Under the pieces are notes generated by a model that saw only the letters and a list, made by a program, of their open reading frames with translations, made no database searches and had not been told where the DNA came from. From Membranipora membranacea (Eukaryota > Bryozoa > Gymnolaemata > Cheilostomatida > Membraniporidae), in contig OU612074.1 in NCBI GenBank assembly GCA_914767715.1, positions 10,636,062 to 10,700,061 on the forward strand: a stretch of DNA of 64,000 nucleotides, given 5' to 3'. Positions 1 through 12,492 of the stretch are shown here, piece after piece. The first letter of the stretch is position 1. Each line of letters begins with the position of its first letter. The position numbers and the translations under genes were made by a program.

Positions 1-1590
1 ACAGGAGGTAATTGTCACACTGAAAAAAGAGAAAATGGTAACCAAGAGCATAGTGCCAAGAAAACAAAGCAGGAGCAAGTGTATTGATAAGGATTGGTTG
101 ATTTGAGAATACAATTATTTTATTGTTCACTTCAAAATTTGAAGAAATTTTAACTGTTCATCGTGCATCAGATGCCAAAGGCATTGTGATGATATTGTAC
201 TATTTGGTTTGTTTGTCTTCAATAGTCCACACACAGCACACTTTCCTAACTTCTTGATTTCAAGTTGTCATTGTTGTTTGTAAAATGAAAGCCAATAATA
301 TGTCAATCACGTAATTGATTTATGGAATAGTTTGATGGAATCAACGCTGTCATTATCTACCAGTTTAAACATTAGTAGACATACAGCTTCACGTTGTAAG
401 GCTTTTGTTTTTGTTGAGCTCACAATTATTATTCATCTTGCTACACTTTTATGGGGTTTCATTTGGCATTTATAAGTCAAGATCTACTCTGATGAAACCT
501 TCATACTTCCATAAATCTAGGTATAAATTATGGGTCTCCCCCCCCCGCTTATTTTACTGAAAATTGAAGATTGAGTGTTTTAAAGTTGAAGAAAAGATTT
601 AAATGAAAAATCTATAGAAGATTTCCCCATTTCAATTTTCAGTCGAACAACTTAGAGCTATCTATTCAAGTTTGGTCTGTTGGTTTGAACAGACAACTCC
701 ACACAACAACAAACCAAAACCCATCAGTGTTACCGATTTTGGATCACAGGATCCTGGGTTCTAGCCCTACCAGGTGCATTGTTTGTCTAGAAAAGAATGA
801 TCACCTTCATTAACTATTAAACTTGCTGGCTCAGTTCTCACATGCATTTAGGTACAGCCGTTTTGTGTCGAGTCCAGTTGTTTTGAAGATTTAAATCTGA
901 AGATTAGAGGTTTAAAATTGAAGATTGCTCTATTTTCTCTGAAGAAAATGAAGACAGCATTGTGTGCAGGGAGCCCCAATTATCAAAATTAAGTTTTGAC
1001 ATGATGTGCATATTGGCTTATTACAAAACCGTATTAGCAACAATGGCTTGGAGGGTAGTTTTGAATTTGACGATGTATCAGCAAACTGTTGGGAATAATT
1101 TCCTGGAGTCTTGGCTGAGTGACAGTGTGATAAACTACAAATGAAGTACACTTTTTCTATGCCTGAAGGTGTAGCAGTGGTTATTTTTAGATTGATGAAC
1201 ACTAACTTTATATAGCAGTCAACTGTCAACCTGTCAACACAAAAATGTTGGCACTCTAATTCAAATCTTTTCCTCTCCTATATCCAGTTTAGGCTCTTGC
1301 TATGTCACACTGAACTAAAACATTCCTGTTATGTAAAATCTATCCGCAAATCGAAGTAAGTATTGTACAACTCTAAACATCCATCTACGAATCAAGACAC
1401 TGCAGTTTCTCTTTTGTACTACTCCACTTCCCCAGATTTTGGTGGTGGCTGCTTACCCTGAGGTGGTTCATGACCAACTTGTTTCATTGCATCAGATTAA
1501 TTCCCCTGTCAAAATAAAGATGAATAATTATTTTGGTGTAGCAAGTCATCCAAGTAGAAAACGTGATTGATGAGGTTGAATATGGTTGAT
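1..1590. other. Intergenic, nothing recognised
   Basis: AT-rich sequence with a C homopolymer around 540-550 and several runs of GAAGATT-like simple sequence (about 560-620 and 880-960). Short open frames on both strands have no initiating context, splice pattern or recognisable protein similarity. I see no gene here. Confidence 0.5.
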
Positions 1591-1593
1591 TAA

Positions 1594-1691
1594 TATAAAA
1601 TGAAATGTAATATTTAGAATATTTTGGACGGTCAGGTCAAAAAGTCACACAAGAGTTTCGTTCAGCACAAGAGTTCGATCTAAAGCTAAAG
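1594..1691 (+). promoter_or_regulatory. TATA box and noncoding first exon of the small secreted-protein gene
   Basis: A TATAAAA lies at 1594-1600. About 90 bases downstream is a clean splice donor, CTAAAG followed by GTAAGC (intron from 1692). The matching acceptor is TTTTAG at 1850-1854, six bases before the ATG of the leader exon. The plan is the same as in the main family: TATA, a short noncoding exon ending in AAAG/GTAAG, then the leader exon. The transcription start, about 1625, is inferred only from TATA spacing. Confidence 0.45.
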
Positions 1692-1859
1692 GTAAGCTAG
1701 AAAAACTCTTAAAACCATAACAGTTTCTCTAGTCTACTATTGTGGGACCCATGCAGTATAATGGTGATTACATGAGCATCAGCATTTTTGGTATAACATT
1801 GAAGAGCAAAACTTGTACTGCTATTTCATCAGTATGCCTGCTTTGCCATTTTAGGTATC

Positions 1860-2584
1860 ATGCAGAAGATAGTTCTCATAGTTCTACTCTTCATATCAAT
1901 GCTAGGTGAGCTTTTAATCATCGTCTTGTTCGACCATATGATAAAAATGAGGACACACCTATTGGTATTAATTATTACTCCTGTTTATAGCTATCATAGT
2001 GACAACAAGTTTTAAGTAGATTGCAATTGAGAGTCTGAAATAGGCGGTGTACCGCTGATGTCAGATTTATCCTATACGCAACTATCATACCTCTTAAATT
2101 TACCAAAAATTAATGAATAATTGGAGTAGGGGGTTGCTTAGTTGGTTGGAGGGCTGGTCCTTCAGCATGCAAGTGTTACAGGTTGTGGGTTCGAATGTCA
2201 ATGCAGTCCATCGAATACTGGGCTTTGATTGGCCCCAAGGTGTACTCCAACCTGCTTAGGAATAGAGGGCAACCTGGTACAGAAATTGTGGCCTCGCTCT
2301 TAATGAAACAAGTATTTCCCTGCCCATGCTCTGGGATGTGGCGTGTGATATGACCATCTGATTTTAATCAACCTTTTCAATCAAGAGCTCTTAAATCTTA
2401 AGGTGGATGCCTGGCACAAGGAATGGTGGAGTACATTATCATTGTCGCCCAAGCAAGAGGACCAAGTGGCAATGATGGAAGACGAGGTGATACCCCAATG
2501 GCAGTCTCATCAGGTGGCCGCAGCATACAACTCAGAGCGATGAATGCAGAGGTTGTTTCTGTTGACCAACATGAGGGAAATTGA
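1860..2584 (+). CDS. Small secreted Gly/Arg-containing protein, two coding exons (75 aa)
   Basis: Coding exons 1860-1905 and 2403-2584. The first encodes MQKIVLIVLLFISML plus one base, a clear signal-peptide core, and stops at a G/GTGAGC donor, giving a phase-1 intron as in the main family. The second starts after an AAG acceptor, restores the frame as Gly-Gly-Cys-Leu-Ala-Gln and runs about 60 codons to TGA. Signal cleavage is likely after CLAQ or just before. The mature peptide begins with a hydrophobic stretch (MVEYIIIVAQ), followed by a Gly/Arg/Asp segment (PSGNDGRRGD). It has no sequons and no CxC. AATAAA follows at 2652-2657. The intron holds a tRNA-derived SINE. Function is unknown. It may be a distant or truncated relative of the neighbouring family, judged on gene structure rather than sequence. 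Alternatives are a chance exon pairing or a decayed gene. Confidence 0.45.
2120..2345 (+). mobile_element. tRNA-derived SINE (family A) inside an intron
   Basis: Starts with a pol III A-box-like GCTTAGTTGGTTGG, followed about 45 bases later by a B-box-like GGTTCGAATG. A tRNA-unrelated body then contains TTGGCCCCAAGG, and ATAGAGGGCAACCTGG further on. Diverged copies of the same body recur in each unit of the right-hand array (near 35135, 45825 and 56745). No clear target-site duplication was found by eye. It lies wholly in the intron of the small gene. Confidence 0.6.
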
Positions 2585-2657
2585 CAACAAAGTCACACTG
2601 AACAGCCCAGCAGATATAACTGTTTTCTGTCCTGGTGTTAAGAGCATCGTAAATAAA

Positions 2658-3986
2658 AAGCGTCAATCATGCTCAACCAACTTTATTTTATGAGTAGCAT
2701 ATGAGTATAGTCACCAATCACACACCGCATGTTAGTCATTAAGGTTTTCTTCATGTGCTGTGTACTTGGGATATTATCTCAAGGGTGGAAAAATGTTGCC
2801 AACCCGTCACAAGTACCAGTTACATGGTCAATCATGACAAATCAAATCGGAGACAACTGCCACCTTACTACATTAATAGTGCTTGAAAGCCAACTCCACA
2901 TTATTGAGTGAAATCCACTCATCTCAAACTAAATTTATCTTTTGTTTTGTTTCTTAATATTGGATTCGTTGAGTTATCGCCAGTAGGCGGGAGTTTTACA
3001 CTGTGATAGTGATCAATAGAGAGTGTCACAATGGGAGTGTGTACAAAGTTTATGCTTCAAAGTCTATAATTCCGTAACATTGGAAGTGCTTGTCAATTGT
3101 CAGCACAGTCGGTAAACCGAAGTCATCTCAAACAAAGACTTAACAGGTACAACTTTGATAGTGATCAGAGTATTGAGATTCCAAAGAAGCATTTTTCAGT
3201 CACCATGCTCTAACTCATGGTAACATCCATTTGTACTCACCGCATATTTCTCACAACAAACTATGGTTTACTAAAATACCATGTAAGATTCCGGTGAATT
3301 TCATAAACTGGTATGTAGTTTGAACCAGGGAAGAGGGAACCCCTCCCAGTCTTCCTGTTTGAACAGTGAAGATTTAAGTTGCCAAGGAAAGTAAGGAGTT
3401 GTGTGCACTCAGGACATGGGGAGAAAACTAAAAACGGAATTAAGTTAAAGTCACCAAGTGTTTCAAAATCTTAATTCTTAGATCAAGCGTGCAAAACATG
3501 CTTTGCTGTTTGAAAACTTTGCCTACAAACACTCTCATTATGGCAAGATGCCCTGGAAAGAAGAAAATCTTGATTTAGCAGGATTTATAACTTACAATGT
3601 GATATGACAAAGCGAAATCTTTCAAAATTAGCTTTAAGGAATACCAGGTTCTTCTGAATCATGGAATCAGGGAGGTACCATTTGGTTTTAAGAAACGTTG
3701 GTGTGAAATTCACAGTTTAAAAAATCTTACAAATCAATCAAATCATAAATTCTGATCCAGATGTTTTTCGACAGAATGTATTTAAATTTTGCTTTCATTT
3801 TGATACCTTTAGTATAATCCTTCTGCTTTTTTCTTGGAGTTATGTCTCTTGTTGCGCTGCTGGAAGTGGAACAAACTCTAGGTGACAGTTATTTGAAGTA
3901 AGAACTTCTTCTTGTGCTTCTCACTCAATGAAAGGCTCATGTCATAAGTCATGATAAACGCCACTTTCTAATTTTAATCAAAGTAT
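2658..3986. other. Intergenic, nothing recognised
   Basis: AT-rich sequence between the small plus-strand gene and the 3' end of gene 1. I see no open frame with a credible protein, no RNA gene and no terminal repeats. Confidence 0.4.
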
Positions 3987-4254
3987 TTTATTTAAAAAAC
4001 ACATTTTTAGAAAATTATTAAATCAGTTTGCGTTGTTCATCACACTTTTCATTAATGGAGTTAGAATCATTATAGTGTCAAAAGTCATCAAATGGCTGTT
4101 TAAATTTAATATGTGTACACAAATCATGGAAGTTAATTAATAAACGAAAAGGCAACTTATAGTAATCATTGTCACATTTTAATCTGAGCACGATCTGTTG
4201 ACCTTCTGACTGGAACATGGAGTTTATACCACCTCCGTCTCAAGCATGGTTGTT

Positions 4255-6369
4255 TCAGGCTGCAGGCTGAAGGGAAAAAAATAAGTTCATATTATTGAAA
4301 CTATGTTTAAAAAGTGGTTCTATCACCATTACCAGTAATCAGTTTGCATATAGCAAATGCGTTGGCTATGATTGTCTGGTGGATGGGAGAGGACAAATTC
4401 AAGCTTAGATGGTATCTCCGTGAAATATAGAAGAAAACTAAGAAACAATTTAGTTTAATTTTCACTATATACCCACTATGCTCCTTGTGGGTTAATGTGG
4501 GTTAAAATCGCAAGTTTGTCTCTGTGCGAAGACTAAGAAATACAGGTGCCTTAAGAGTGCGCCCGCCATATTCAGCATTGACCTGCCATGGCTCTCTTTC
4601 CTAGCCGACAACCAGGTTTGTCAGAGCCATCTCATCGGTTAGTTTGCGTATTGCATTAAAAATCTTGAATCATTTATTTATATAAACAATATTATATTCA
4701 ACTATTAATCAAAAAATTTGTCCAATTTAAGATAGAATTTTACCTGGATGTCTGGATTAATGCCCTCCACTCTAGCCTGACGATATGGTCCTCCTCTACC
4801 ATGCATTGATCGACATCTGCAGCCCCCACGGCTTTGTCGAGATCCATTGGATTCACCATCTTCTCTAGGTCCAACACCTTCACCTCCTTGTGGCCCATCA
4901 GTTCTTGTACCATTGAATCTTTGCCAATCTCCCACTGGTCGGATACCTTCTCTGATTAGTTCAATTCCCTCGTCAAGCTGGACATTACCTTCACTTTCTC
5001 CTTTTGGTCTGTGGGATCTTGTACCATTCTCTCTTCGACCATGTCCCATAACTCTCATACACCTTCTTCTTAATGCCATGAATTCACCTTCCTGCATATC
5101 TCTCTCACCGCTTAGGTGGAAGGGTCTTGTTCCATTTCCTCTTGAGTGGAAGGGTCTTGTACCATTCCCTCTTGAGTGGAAGGGTCTTGTACCATTCCCT
5201 CTTGAATGGAATGGTTTTGTACCATTTCCTCTTGGTCCATGACCATTTGGTCGCATGCCCTCTCCTCTTGGCCCCATTCCTTCACCATTCAGCATGTATT
5301 CCTCCCTATTGTGGCTAGTGCTATTTCCTCTTGGTCCATGTCCCATACGATGCATGCCATCTCTTCTTGTTCCCATTCCTTCACCAGCTCTCATATTCTC
5401 TCCACCGTCTTTGCTTGGTCCATGGCTTCTGGTACCATTTTTCATATGGCCATGTCCCATGATACGCATACATCTTCTTCTTAGTCCAATCCATTCACCT
5501 TCTGTCATATCTCCATCTCCAAAGCGTCTTGTACCATTTCCTCTTGCCTCACGTCCCATCAACCTCTGTTCCCGTCTTGACTCCATATCTTCACTTCCTC
5601 TTTGCCCAAAAGGTCTTGTTCCATTTCCTTTTGCCTCATGTCCCATCAGTCTCTGCTCCCTTCTTGACTCAATATCTTCACTTCCTCTTTGACCAAAGGG
5701 TCTTCTGCCAGGTCCACACCTACAACGTCCTCCACGCTCTCCTTCACCTCTCACTCTATCAGGACTCTCCATTGTTTGCTCTCCATCAAGTTGTAGTGCA
5801 GCAGTATTGCTTCCTGTGGCATCATTCTGTGACTCTTGGGCAGTCACGGTCAGACCTGAAAACAAATATTATTTATATTTTCAACTGTTGTTAGCTTCCG
5901 AAATTTTATATGGTGGTTTAATAAAAGGATTTACATGGGGTACCTCGAAAGTGTAATACTTTTTGTTTCACAATAAAAAATAACCAAGATAAACAATCTT
6001 ATAGCTCAATGCCTTACACTACTGATCGAAGCAATTCATGTCGCTGCTGTATTGATCAACTGTCAATATAGATAATCTGATTCCAACTCTAGCCTGAATT
6101 GTTTCATTAAAGAGGATATTTCTACATCCTTAGCTAAGCATCGAGCAAAATTTCTTCCTGGGTTTTTGGATAATGTTAGAGGAGAGACTGAGCAGCTGTG
6201 CGCCTGTTTCGCTTTTTCAAAAGACAAAACACCCTAATTAGTCCGTCCCTGATAGATTCATCAAAGGTCATTTGAAAAGTCAAGTATTGGCTAATTCAAT
6301 TTGAAAAAAAGCAATTGCAAACTCACCGATGACGACCGCCAAGAACAGGAACGCTATCAACTTATTCAT
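4255..6369 (-). CDS. Family gene 1: secreted Gly/Arg-rich six-cysteine repeat glycoprotein
   Basis: Coding exons on minus: leader 6369-6327 (MNKLIAFLFLAVVI plus one base, donor GTGAGT), main 5855-4744 (acceptor TTTTCAG, donor CAG/GTAAAA). The probable mature start is Q21 after LTVTA. About residues 20-55 are acidic to neutral. Then come CRC (59, 61), two 29-residue repeats (RPFGQRGSED...GNGT), module a with LRRRCMRIMGHG, three copies of the 10-residue HSRGNGTRPF repeat, module b with LRRRCMRVMGHG, and C-terminal CRCRSMHGRGGPY. I count 11 N-X-S/T sequons, the most in the cluster. The usual 12-residue last exon is missing. The best substitute is a pyrimidine-rich acceptor with an exon at 4266-4255 that reads Pro-Ala-Ala-stop, for about 388 aa in all. 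A minus-strand AATAAA lies at 3992-3987. The leader and main exon are secure; the last exon is doubtful. Function is unknown; it is probably an extracellular glycoprotein. Confidence 0.82.
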
Positions 6370-6726
6370 TATCTGTAATTCAGAGAAAAATACTTGTGAG
6401 CACAAATATAAAATGACTTATATCATACAGTAAAGTCATTGAATTAAAAATAATGTTTGGCTTTCCACCGATGGCCATTGCCAGAGCTTTATATATATAT
6501 TGACTTTATTTAAGATATTACTCATCATCAAGAATGTTTTGGAGATAACCAAAATTGAGGAAAGAAAAAACAAAGATGTTAATGCAATCATGCATGAGAA
6601 ATAAAGTTTGGAAGATATCACAAAATGTGAGACGGATGGACTTGATCGAATGTGAAAAGGTAAATAATTAAGTAGTGGCTATAGTGTTGTCAAAAACAGA
6701 TGTATAAGAACTAAATCTCTGTTTGA

Positions 6727-6860
6727 ACTTACCTTTGTTCCTAAATCGATTTAGTAAGCACAGTTCCCAAGACTCAGCACAAATGTGAAATTAATCTGAG
6801 ACCTTGGCCCTTTTATATGGGCGAGTTTCCATAGATATACATGCCAATCCCTTTGTTACC
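6727..6860 (-). promoter_or_regulatory. Gene 1 promoter and noncoding exon 1
   Basis: On minus: GTTACC-type motif at 6855-6860, TATA-like CCATATAAAA at 6811-6820, then a noncoding exon ending AACAAAG at 6733 with donor GTAAGT. The acceptor ATTACAG abuts the leader exon at 6372. A distal TGACGT-like block (GATGTCTTGAGATGACGTG) lies at 6930-6950. The arrangement matches the other family promoters. Confidence 0.6.
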
Positions 6861-9800
6861 AAGGGCAGGCGGTTGTTAGGCTCAGAATGAGTTTGCAGAT
6901 TTTCTGTAGACTCTACCTGGATCTGCGATTGATGTCTTGAGATGACGTGAAGGATCTATTTATGGCAATAGGGCCAACATAAATTAAGACTTAAAATCAG
7001 CTCTTTAACTAACTATCTTTGCTGTTTGGTGTCATTCTACCTGGCGTATTAAAAGGTCACGCGTAGAAGTGTTCATGTAGATATCAATTTACAACCTTGG
7101 CGAACAGCTTCAAGATTAACAATTAATGTCTTTGGTTGACGTATGTATGAACTAGTATCGGCAATGTAGGCAACTGAACTAATAAAATAATAAATAATCA
7201 GCAGTTCTTTAATCGCCATCAATGCTATCAGACAGTGTATTCTTACTATTTTTTTATGCTAGTAATCTTTTTAACAAAGCATGTTGGTATGTTAGTGTTC
7301 CCTTTCATTTGTTGTTGCGAACGGAAAACGTTTAATATATGACCAGATATTTTTGTGTTTATCGAATGGACATGAAAATGAAATATTGGTTGATTAGTTG
7401 GGTACTTTTCAAAAAATGAATAGCTTTTTGGTTTGGATAATCCCATATTAGGTAAATTTTGAGAAAATAATATCAAGATTTAGAACTATTATTCAACTGT
7501 GACCAGAGCCAGAGAAGACACATATTTTTAAATGACCATCTATAATAAAACTATCTTTTCAATTAGCATTGTTGCTGGTTATTGTTTATTCTCGCTGTAT
7601 TTTTGCAAGGGTACACATTCTACCTGACATCATGTTGTGCTATTATATTGTTGTAATATGGGGTTGCCAATAGATATTAGCCTTTTCCAAAAGTTTCAAC
7701 TGCGTGTTGTTTGGCCATAGTGTGCTTCATTCAATTGTCAATATTTATATTTTGCAGCCAATCATCAACTTTGAAGCGGAGAGATAATATCCCCTCTAGT
7801 GCACAGGTGCGAGGATCCGTTGTACTCAGGCAGCACTCAATATCGATGTCCGCAGGTAACCTTGCATCTCATATTCGAAAAGCACAGGAACATGATTTTC
7901 CTTTGGCATTTCTAGTCGACAAGAACTGGCTAGGATGAATGGATTGCCAGAACAAAATCAGAAATGACTGCTGGCGGCTTGCACCAAAGTTAAACCTCAT
8001 GGATCACAAGATAATTTCTAGTAACTGCATAAGAAAAGGTGTGCTGACATGCACAAGATACAGTTTGATTTTAACCTCTTTGATTTGTTGATCTGTTGAG
8101 CTTTAAATGTAGTGCATAGTTTCAATTTAGGAGAAAGAATTTTGGATTTAAAAAACTGGTTCTCAATGAACAATGGACACCACTGAAAGGCATTGTGAAA
8201 GTCAAATAAGACAATGATATTCACAGGGAAGCAACCACAATATATTGTATTATTCTGATGAAATTATCAAGCCTTGATTATTTTCATAATTATTCTGTGA
8301 CTATTTATTACTGAACATAATGAATCAAATGGGATTTTGTTGTGCTGTTTCTTCGCTTGTTTACTGATATTGTGATAGAATCCAGCTGAAGCAGTTTGAT
8401 ATAGGACAGCTGTGAGATTCATAGTTACTTTGAAGTTGCAGGCATTTTGACAAAATAACACCAAATTCTCATCATAAGTTTTGTCCTCAACAAATATTTA
8501 ATCCCTCCTGTTGTCAAAATTTTGGAACATGAGGGATTAGCATTGAGATCTACAAGATTAACGGCTGCAGATAATTATAGAACACATACAAAACATATAT
8601 CATATTTAATGGGATTATCAGGTTAGCTCTGACACTCAAGATGTTTATTGACGTAAGGTTAAGGTGACATAGAACTCTAAATCTATTTTTAGCTGTGATT
8701 TGTACAGTAATAACATAACATTAAGATTATCTGAATGTGTAAGTAGCATCAAAGATGTAGAAAAACTGCGTTCAGAATCAATGGGATTATCAACTTTGCT
8801 CTGACGCTCAAGATATGCCTATTGACGTAAATTTGAGGTAGCATACCTATAAAAAATCTATTTTTGATTGTGACTAGTACAGCATAAACAAATTTATATC
8901 TCAACATTTTTCAAATGAAGTAGGAACCAGTAGAGATTAAAACTGGTTAATGTAAATAAATAGGTGGCATTGCGGTCTATGCAGAAACTCGCTCAATCCA
9001 AATTGGCAATTAAGATAATATTATCCGTTTTAACTACTAACATTAAAGAAGTAGTAAAAATCACTTTGATGACAAATTCGAAAACTTTGATTTTTGGAAT
9101 ACAACTGTTGTAGTACCTGGTTGTTCTGCAAACGGCACTAATAAATCTACGTCTGCCTCTCTTGTAACAGTGGTTTGAAACATGGTCTGAATCCTGATTA
9201 ATATTTTCCACTGTTGTTAAAATACCAAATCGCTTACAGTAGGTTCTATATCACAGTTTAATCTGGTACATTAAAAAAGGATGTAAAACTGTTGACATGG
9301 CAAAGCTCACTTTCACAATATAGGTTTTGAGTCAGGCCCAGCAGAGAAATGCATGGACATGCTTTTACATAGTTTGAATATGCCTTTATCTGTTGCAACA
9401 AATGGCAGCTTTCTCGCTTTTGTTTTCTTCATTGAACCTTAATTTTAGGGGTTCTATGCACCATCTTTGCAAAGTTTTTTCCTGAGGATGAAATTGTCTA
9501 ATGTTATTTGCACTGCCATACATATACATATGTCTAGCTGAAAACCTAGCAATTGGCCAATTCACCAAGTCGGTACTTAATTCTGATCACAGAATCCTAG
9601 ATAACAAGTCAATCATATTGAGAGATTTGAAATGCAGGAGCCCATCAAAGCAATAGCATGCCCCAAATCAAGGATGACTGGCAGGTCGCAACTTTCTCAG
9701 GACAAATCACAAAGTTATAGGGAAACTTCAATTGTGTGTTATTTTCTCTGTTTGTATAGAAGACTGCAGAGCCATCAATTATTTTTTTGCAGACACAAGA

Positions 9801-10213
9801 GTCATTATCAGACTTTTTTGTTAGCACAATTCTTTCAATCTTCAATTAAACTTATTTTTTTATTTTCATGCTGCTGTCTAGGAACCACAACCATCAGTCA
9901 TTGTACATTGTAAGGCGAAATTATTTTGTAGATCGTATTGGAAAACCAACATACAGTAATTGCTAGGATGCGAGGGAAATTCTGATTCCAAAATTTGACC
10001 CTACATCTTGATTCTGTTCCTTGAGATGGTATTGTGCTGCTTCATTTAATGGCCCTTGAGTTCATACCAGCAAACAAGCACATTCTATCACAACTTTTGG
10101 TGAAATTTTACGCTAGCTTGCAGCTTTGTATATGTTTTGCTATGACTATTTTGGACCCAGATTTAACATTGAGAAGATGAGCTACTGGAAATAATTATAG
10201 AACAAAATATACA

Positions 10214-10637
10214 TTACGTATTTCAGGATTAATGAGATTATCAGGTTTGTTCTGATCCATCAGATATAGACTGACGTCAGCTTGAGGTATCAGTAGTAAT
10301 TACAGAGTTAATTAATTATAATATCCTTTCCTTGTTTAAACACAGAATGGACAGATTGAAAAACACTGAAAGGAACAATTATTCTCCATCAAATAATTAT
10401 TTGTGTGCATATATAACATATTTTTTTACGTATTTCAGGATTAATGAGATTATCAGGTTTGTTCTGATCCATCAGATATAGACTGACGTCAGCTTGAGGT
10501 ATCAGTAGTAATTACAGAGTTAATTAATTATAATATCCTTTCCTTGTTTAAACACAGAATGGACAGATTGAAAAACACTGAAAGGAACAATTATTCTCCA
10601 TCTAATAATTATTTGTGTGCATATATAACATATTTTT
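10214..10637 (+). repeat. Two-copy tandem duplication of 212 bp
   Basis: The segment starting TTACGTATTTCAGGATTAAT at 10214 is repeated from 10426 almost without change; the one clear difference is CATCAAATAA against CATCTAATAA. Each copy contains a piece of the dispersed TGACGTCAGCTTGAGGT repeat. Such identity implies a very recent duplication. Confidence 0.9.
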
Positions 10638-11374
10638 TCTTGGTTTTTGTTTTGTTTATGAGGTCAGCAAAGTGTTTTTTCTTTCTTTATAACTTATATA
10701 AAACTTCAATATAAACGTGTAATAAAAAAACACCAACTACCAAACTTCACTGCGCTAAAGTGTAGAGCAGCGTGTGTGCGTACATATAATATTGATGACA
10801 TAGCAGCTTTATTCCAATACTCAGTGTAGTTTTAAGTGCATGAAGAAAAATGTAATATATTTTTATCAGTGTAATAAAATACTATCCAGAAAAGGTAGAA
10901 TCCATTGGTTGTAAAATACTAGGTTTGCGTAAATTACGCGCTTAAGAATAACACCAAGAACTGACTTGAACAAAAGCCCAGACTTGACTGAGGCTGGTCA
11001 GAGAAATATTGAAATACAGAAATAAAGCTAACAAAATGGATAGCCAGGTAGACACTCGTACACAGCTGTGGTATAACATCGTCACAGCTCACTCATATTG
11101 TGTAAACGAGAACAACTTGCTGAATCTTTGATTTTGTAACTCATAACTCCTATTGTGTAAGCTCTGACCATAAGAAGAATGCGGCAATAAGACAAATAAG
11201 GCTAATAATGCTAATAATAATGCTAATGAAAGGCAATTCAAATGCTCGAATAAATTACTATTTGATTTTTGTAAGGTGCATTTTTAAACAGCCCTGATGA
11301 TATAAAGGGGCGAGGGAAAACAAAAGAGGTGAGTTATTTTTAGAGAGCCCTCAGCAGCGTATCACTCTGCAATA

Positions 11375-11446
11375 TTTTGGAGCATATTACTATTTTGGAG
11401 CATATTACTATTCTGGAGCATATTACTATTTTGGAGCGTATTACGT
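11375..11446 (+). repeat. Minisatellite, 18 bp unit, four copies
   Basis: Unit TTTTGGAGCATATTACTA, perfect in copies 1 and 2, with one substitution in copy 3 and two in copy 4. Confidence 0.9.
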
Positions 11447-12492
11447 CTTACTGTTTGTAGTTGACATATTCTGACCTTTTGCACAGGAAACTTTGACGGT
11501 ATGATAGAGCTTGGTTAATTTTTTACGATGACTGTTTAAATTTAATTGCACTGTTAATCAAAATAAAGTCTTAATTTAATGTCGAAAAGGCATCTCAACG
11601 ATGAGTTATTGGTAAATTTAGGTTATAGAATAACTGATAAAAGTGCAAAAAACAAATGTGCCTGACAAAGTTGAGTAACTAAACGAAACACTTTTTGTAT
11701 GGAGTTGCCCCCTTCTTTAACGGCAAGGGGCAACTCAATACAATATTAAATCAAATGATGATGAATAAAGGAGGAGTGTCGGTTCTGCTTGGGTATTTGG
11801 CCCCAAGTGGGTCGAATATGCGATTGAATACAAAGGGGCGAAAGCTAATCAGCAACAATAGGTAAAGTAATTTAGTGTAGTGAAAACTATTCTGACAGAG
11901 ACAACAGCTCGATATCGATGCTCTTCGCAGGCCTTCTGCAGGGCAGTTGCTGTTTCCCTTATATGAATGATTGTATGCAGCAGGGGAACTATGCCCAAAT
12001 CAATTTTACATTACCTACAAAATAGATTCACTCAACAAATGTCTTTGTGACATCAGCATGAATACATAGTTGCAAGAGCCTGGAACAACCCATCATATCC
12101 TTGGATGTATTCTGAAACTGGTGTTTAAATGTAGATTATTATTTTTGGTATGCGCTCAATATAAGGTAACAGAATAGAAGGGTAGAATACCTCGGGCGAG
12201 CTTATAAGCAATCTCAGGAGAGGTTTTCATTCAAGCTAAGCTAGAAGTTGTGTGGCTTTTATTTTGTTTTTGAAAAAGTCAATTAATCAGATTGTTTTTT
12301 TCTCTGTTTTGATGTTTTTGATGTGGTTGATGCATGAACACAAATCTCCATTTTTAAAACCATTTTATTGATTCCCAGGTCATATCCAAACAAGTAGTAG
12401 AAAAGATATAAGTCAATTTGAAAAGATATCATAATTAAACACATTATCAACAGAGTTATTTATAATCATAATCTTGGATTGTCATGCATTCT

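Larger units (their letters stand above)
6960..12363. other. Intergenic between genes 1 and 2, made of duplicated flank sequence and repeats
   Basis: 6960-7930 is similar to the sequence upstream of genes 3 and 4 (near 20210-21100 and 25340-27040), including the motif TTGAAGCGGAGAGATA. About 8000-10300 is paralogous to about 27150-29580. Copies of a dispersed repeat (TCTGACGCTCAAGAT, then GACGTAAGGTTGAGGTGACA) lie near 8566-8690, 8780-8860 and 10190-10300. The open frames seen here are not preserved between the copies, so I do not call genes. Confidence 0.55.

Noticed and set aside
7246-7476. Minus frames upstream of genes 1, 3 and 4 (also 20494-20712 and 25611-25844) with similar translations
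   Set aside because: Similarity extends evenly through noncoding flank, so it reflects duplication rather than coding; the ends and starts differ between copies.
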